A stretch of DNA of 33,462 nt from Ruminococcus sp. Its GTDB lineage: Bacteria; Bacillota; Clostridia; Oscillospirales; Ruminococcaceae. The DNA lies in the NCBI GenBank assembly GCA_017529875.1, contig JAFXNC010000013.1, forward strand, positions 1 through 33,462. Direction: 5' to 3'. Every line of letters begins with the position of its first letter. The stretch's first letter is position 1. The translations under genes and the position numbers were made by a program. Shown here piece by piece: positions 31,601 through 33,462 of the stretch. A model generated the notes under the pieces. The model was not told where the DNA came from. It was given only the letters and a program-made list of their open reading frames with translations, and ran no database searches.

Positions 31601-33434
31601 CCTGCTGTATCTCACTGATACTGAGCTTGGTCTGATTAAGCAGGATAAAATGCTTGTCCAGATCGCCGTCATTGAACAGCACATAGCACTCCGCCTGCAA
31701 ATTCTGATCCCGCCCAGCGCGGCCTGCCTCCTGGACATAGTTTTCAAGAGAATCGGAAATATCGTAGTGAATAACAAGCTTGACGTTGGATTTATCAACG
31801 CCCATACCGAAAGCCGAGGTGGCAACAATGATCTGCACCTCATCGTTTATGAAAGCCTCCTGGTTTTCCTGTTTCTCGGTGCTGTCCATTTTGCCGTTGA
31901 AGGCTCTCGCTTTGAAGCCGTCACCGGTAAGCTTTTCGGCAAGCTGTCTGGTACGCTTTGTCCGTGAGACATAAACGATAGTCGGACAGTCCTTCTGCTC
32001 GATAAGGGAGCGAAGGGTCTCATACTTTTCCTCGTCGGTCTCTTTATACAGCACCTCATACCGCAGATTGGTACGGGAGGCATTAGTAGCAAACAGCTCA
32101 AGCTCGATACTCAGCTTGTCCTTGAAATACTCCTTTATGTCGCTGATGACCTTCTGCTTTGCGGTTGCCGTAAAGCAGGACACGGGTATTTTGCAGTCGT
32201 TTCCTTTTTTCTCCTGAAGCTCACGGATAAAGTCACCGATGTAAAGATAATCCACACGGAAATCCTGTCCCCATGCAGAAAAGCAATGAGCTTCATCAAT
32301 AACAAAACGGTCGATATGGCGCGACAAAAACAGCCTCTCTATCGTTATCGAGCGAAGGGATTCGGGAGATATGTAGAGTATTGAAGCCATACCAGATTCC
32401 ACACGTTCTATGGCTTCGGCTCGCTCGATAGGGCTGAGCAATCCGTTTATCGTAACAGCCTGTGCGATTCCGCGCTTTTCAAGATTGTCCACCTGATCCT
32501 TCATCAGCGACTGCAAGGGAGATATCACGACAGTCAGCGCACGTTCTGTTTCGCCTGCCATAAGCGCAGGAATCTGGAAGGTCAGAGACTTGCCTCCGCC
32601 TGTGGGGAATATGGCAAGCAGCGACTTGTGCTCCACAGCGGCATTGACCGCATTCTCCTGCAGCGGTTCATCATTGTATCTGCGAAACCCCGGGTAACCG
32701 AAATATTTTCTGAGATACGAAACAGGATCAAGCCTCGACTTGCAGTATGCACATCCGTGACAGGAGGTGCTTCTGAGAGAGCGCATCACCCTATCAACAT
32801 TGGGATAATTGACCTGAACCCACCTCGGTATCAGGGAGTATTCCTCGGTAGCAGAAATGAGTGCAAGGCAGTAGGCAAGCTCAACAGGACAGCCTGTGAT
32901 GATATTGAACAGAGGCGCATTTTCGCATATCTTCCTCGCGAACCTGACAAAAATTGCAGTCACAAGATCGTCTTCCGCAGCAAAATCAAGATAGTCAAAG
33001 AAGGCCGAAAAATAGGGGCTCTCTTTCAGCAGCATATAGTAAATAAGCTTCATCTTATCATCAAGCCCGGCAAATGCATTTACTTCATCGTAAAACAATT
33101 CCTTGGCCTTGACCGCATCATTGAGAGGATTGTTCAGCTCATCGGTCAGCAGCTTGTCGTCTTTCAGCAGAGCATGATAGGGTTTGTTCGGGAACATCAG
33201 CGGGGAAAGATAAAGCGTGTCTATCAGTTTGGCGTTTTCGGGGACATCAATATACTTGGTATCGTGCTCAATGATATTGTGACCGCACAGATACTCCGAA
33301 CCCAAAATAAAGGAATGAAACTCATGAGCAGAGCCTGTATGGAGCTTTTCTTCATTCTCGTTTACCGCACCGAAATCGTAAGCCTTATTATCAGCCTCGC
33401 TGACCTCGGTATCTATAAAACTGATATGCTTCAT
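28668..33434 (-). CDS. Giant fusion: DEDD exonuclease-like + RecQ helicase + UvrD-like helicase
   Basis: ATG 33434 follows GGAGAGGGGTGA. The 1588-residue product has three parts. Residues 1-120 resemble a DEDDh 3'-5' exonuclease: Asp8-x-Glu10 (FIDTE), GHNxxxHD with Asp58, and His87 and Asp106 as possible last residues; this domain is short. A Cys cluster CHGCAYC (225-231) precedes RecQ motifs: Walker A FPTGGGKS (276-283), DEAH (380-383), FTATA (421-425) and QEAGRAGRDQ (568-577), then winged-helix-like sequence to about 680. A poorly conserved helical stretch leads to a second, UvrD/Rep-type SF1 helicase: Walker A AGPGSGKT (1054-1061), DEAQD (1161-1165), GDDDQNIYQFRG (1190-1201), MHKSKGREF and AMTRARK near 1415-1445. 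Both ATPase sites look intact. Such a protein could unwind and trim DNA at forks or attack foreign DNA. It is monocistronic as seen; its promoter is outside the window. Confidence 0.93.
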   Translation of the reverse strand: MKHISFIDTEVSEADNKAYDFGAVNENEEKLHTGSAHEFHSFILGSEYLCGHNIIEHDTKYIDVPENAKLIDTLYLSPLMFPNKPYHALLKDDKLLTDELNNPLNDAVKAKELFYDEVNAFAGLDDKMKLIYYMLLKESPYFSAFFDYLDFAAEDDLVTAIFVRFARKICENAPLFNIITGCPVELAYCLALISATEEYSLIPRWVQVNYPNVDRVMRSLRSTSCHGCAYCKSRLDPVSYLRKYFGYPGFRRYNDEPLQENAVNAAVEHKSLLAIFPTGGGKSLTFQIPALMAGETERALTVVISPLQSLMKDQVDNLEKRGIAQAVTINGLLSPIERAEAIERVESGMASILYISPESLRSITIERLFLSRHIDRFVIDEAHCFSAWGQDFRVDYLYIGDFIRELQEKKGNDCKIPVSCFTATAKQKVISDIKEYFKDKLSIELELFATNASRTNLRYEVLYKETDEEKYETLRSLIEQKDCPTIVYVSRTKRTRQLAEKLTGDGFKARAFNGKMDSTEKQENQEAFINDEVQIIVATSAFGMGVDKSNVKLVIHYDISDSLENYVQEAGRAGRDQNLQAECYVLFNDGDLDKHFILLNQTKLSISEIQQVWKAIKDLTRTRPEVCCSPLEVARQAGWDDSVADIETRVKTAIQALENAGYIKRGKNVPRIFATSVLVKSMVDAARLIEDSLRYENDEERTLAKRIIKSLISSKSIAKAGNADAESRVDYLADRLGIDKAEIIHSIQQMREDGLLADSKDLTAYIQKTDTVNRSMLILHRFQTLETFLLDYIDADKLSMNYKELNEAALAAGIKTSSVNSIKTLFYYWTIRSYIQKEQDQATNRVNIVPKMDMKRIKARRKTSYSIAEFIINYLFRISGEDANSKNEVLVSFSVLELLDAYREQSLISINENDIEEALLFLAKIGAMKLEGGFLVLYSGMRIKRLELDNRIKYKQEDYKQLNEFYQQKIQQIHIVGEYANMMVRDYNEALQFVNDYFQMDYKKFLSQYFSGKRAAEIARNITPGKYKQLFDTLSERQLEIINDDSSKYIVVSAGPGSGKTRVLVHKLASLLLLEDVKHEQLLMLTFSRAAAIEFKQRLRELIGNAANFIEIKTFHSYCFDLLGKIGNIQESENIVRDAGKLIRSEDVDLGGITKTVLVIDEAQDMDIHEYRLVEALMERNEDMRIIAVGDDDQNIYQFRGSDSKYLRSFITEHDAKQYTLIDNYRSCQSIVSFANQFVKTISNRMKTEDIAAVNNSAGEVKLIKHSGANMETALVEDVISVNAKGTTCILTNTNQEALLMLGILKQKNIPAKLIQSIDGFDMYDIAEIRFFLKKLNVENATPVISDEQWNSAAEVLQRQYHNSSCLPIIMNILRTFAETNEKKYRTDLEIFLHESKIEDFYTDEKGVVTVSTMHKSKGREFDNVYILLSNVSMDTDEEKRKLYVAMTRARKLLHIHYFGDAFDRFTEYATTDEVDLHTYPKPSELILQLSHKDVFLDFFKDKKPMILRLQSGMHLFVKGNRLYIQSNGKLLPVLQFSAKCNDDVKKLISSGYTPYDAVIRFICAWKGKEDTEETAVILADVYFHGDT

Positions 33435-33462
33435 GAACTCACCCCTCTCCTTAAAAGATATA

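Overview
The window looks like chromosomal DNA of an anaerobic, low-oxygen-adapted Bacillota, most likely a Ruminococcus or close Oscillospiraceae relative. The reasons are strong GGAGG-type ribosome binding sites, textbook sigma-A promoters with 17-bp spacers, an oxygen-sensitive class III ribonucleotide reductase with its activase, and secreted proteins with CHAP, clostripain (C11) and transglutaminase-like domains carrying Firmicutes-type Ig-like repeats. The genus is inferred from protein style only. There is no rRNA or tRNA gene and no CRISPR array in the window.

Left part (1-7.5 kb): surface and secreted functions. A CHAP/GBS-Bsp-repeat protein (partial, cut by the window edge) is followed by 870 bp of non-coding DNA with two copies of a 170-bp-period repeat, each carrying the palindrome ACGATATATCGT. 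A membrane-anchored C11 protease, a secreted transglutaminase-like/SH3 protein and a polytopic membrane protein follow.

Regulatory module (7.6-10.9 kb): a dCache-HAMP-SpoIIE phosphatase, a STAS anti-sigma antagonist and a probable divergent RsbW-like partner form one operon ending in a clear terminator. It looks like a stimulus-driven partner-switching system.

Core metabolism (10.9-15.4 kb): a possible structured RNA with its own promoter lies upstream of nrdD. The nrdD promoter overlaps two NrdR-box-like sites exactly 31 bp apart. nrdD is followed by nrdG, an ANT(6)-like nucleotidyltransferase and a frameshifted remnant. The NrdD C-terminus appears to stop before the usual last GY (glycyl radical) motif, which is the most surprising point in a housekeeping gene here.

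Middle (15.5-24.1 kb): a DUF4003 gene with a palindromic operator at its start site, the sbcD-sbcC nuclease operon, an aldo/keto reductase, a small membrane zinc-ribbon protein, and an AAA/DUF4143 ATPase whose promoter is bracketed by repeated 14-mers.

Right part (24.1-33.4 kb): accessory in character. It holds a Fic enzyme with apparent inverted-repeat operators on its own promoter, a nucleotidyltransferase, a GNAT acetyltransferase, an ADP-ribosylglycohydrolase, a scar with two gene fragments (a small winged-helix ORF and the tail of a SNF2-type helicase), and a 1588-residue protein that fuses a DEDD exonuclease-like domain, a RecQ helicase and a UvrD-like helicase. This giant fusion and the degraded helicase next to it are the best candidates for a genome-defence or DNA-repair system of unusual architecture.
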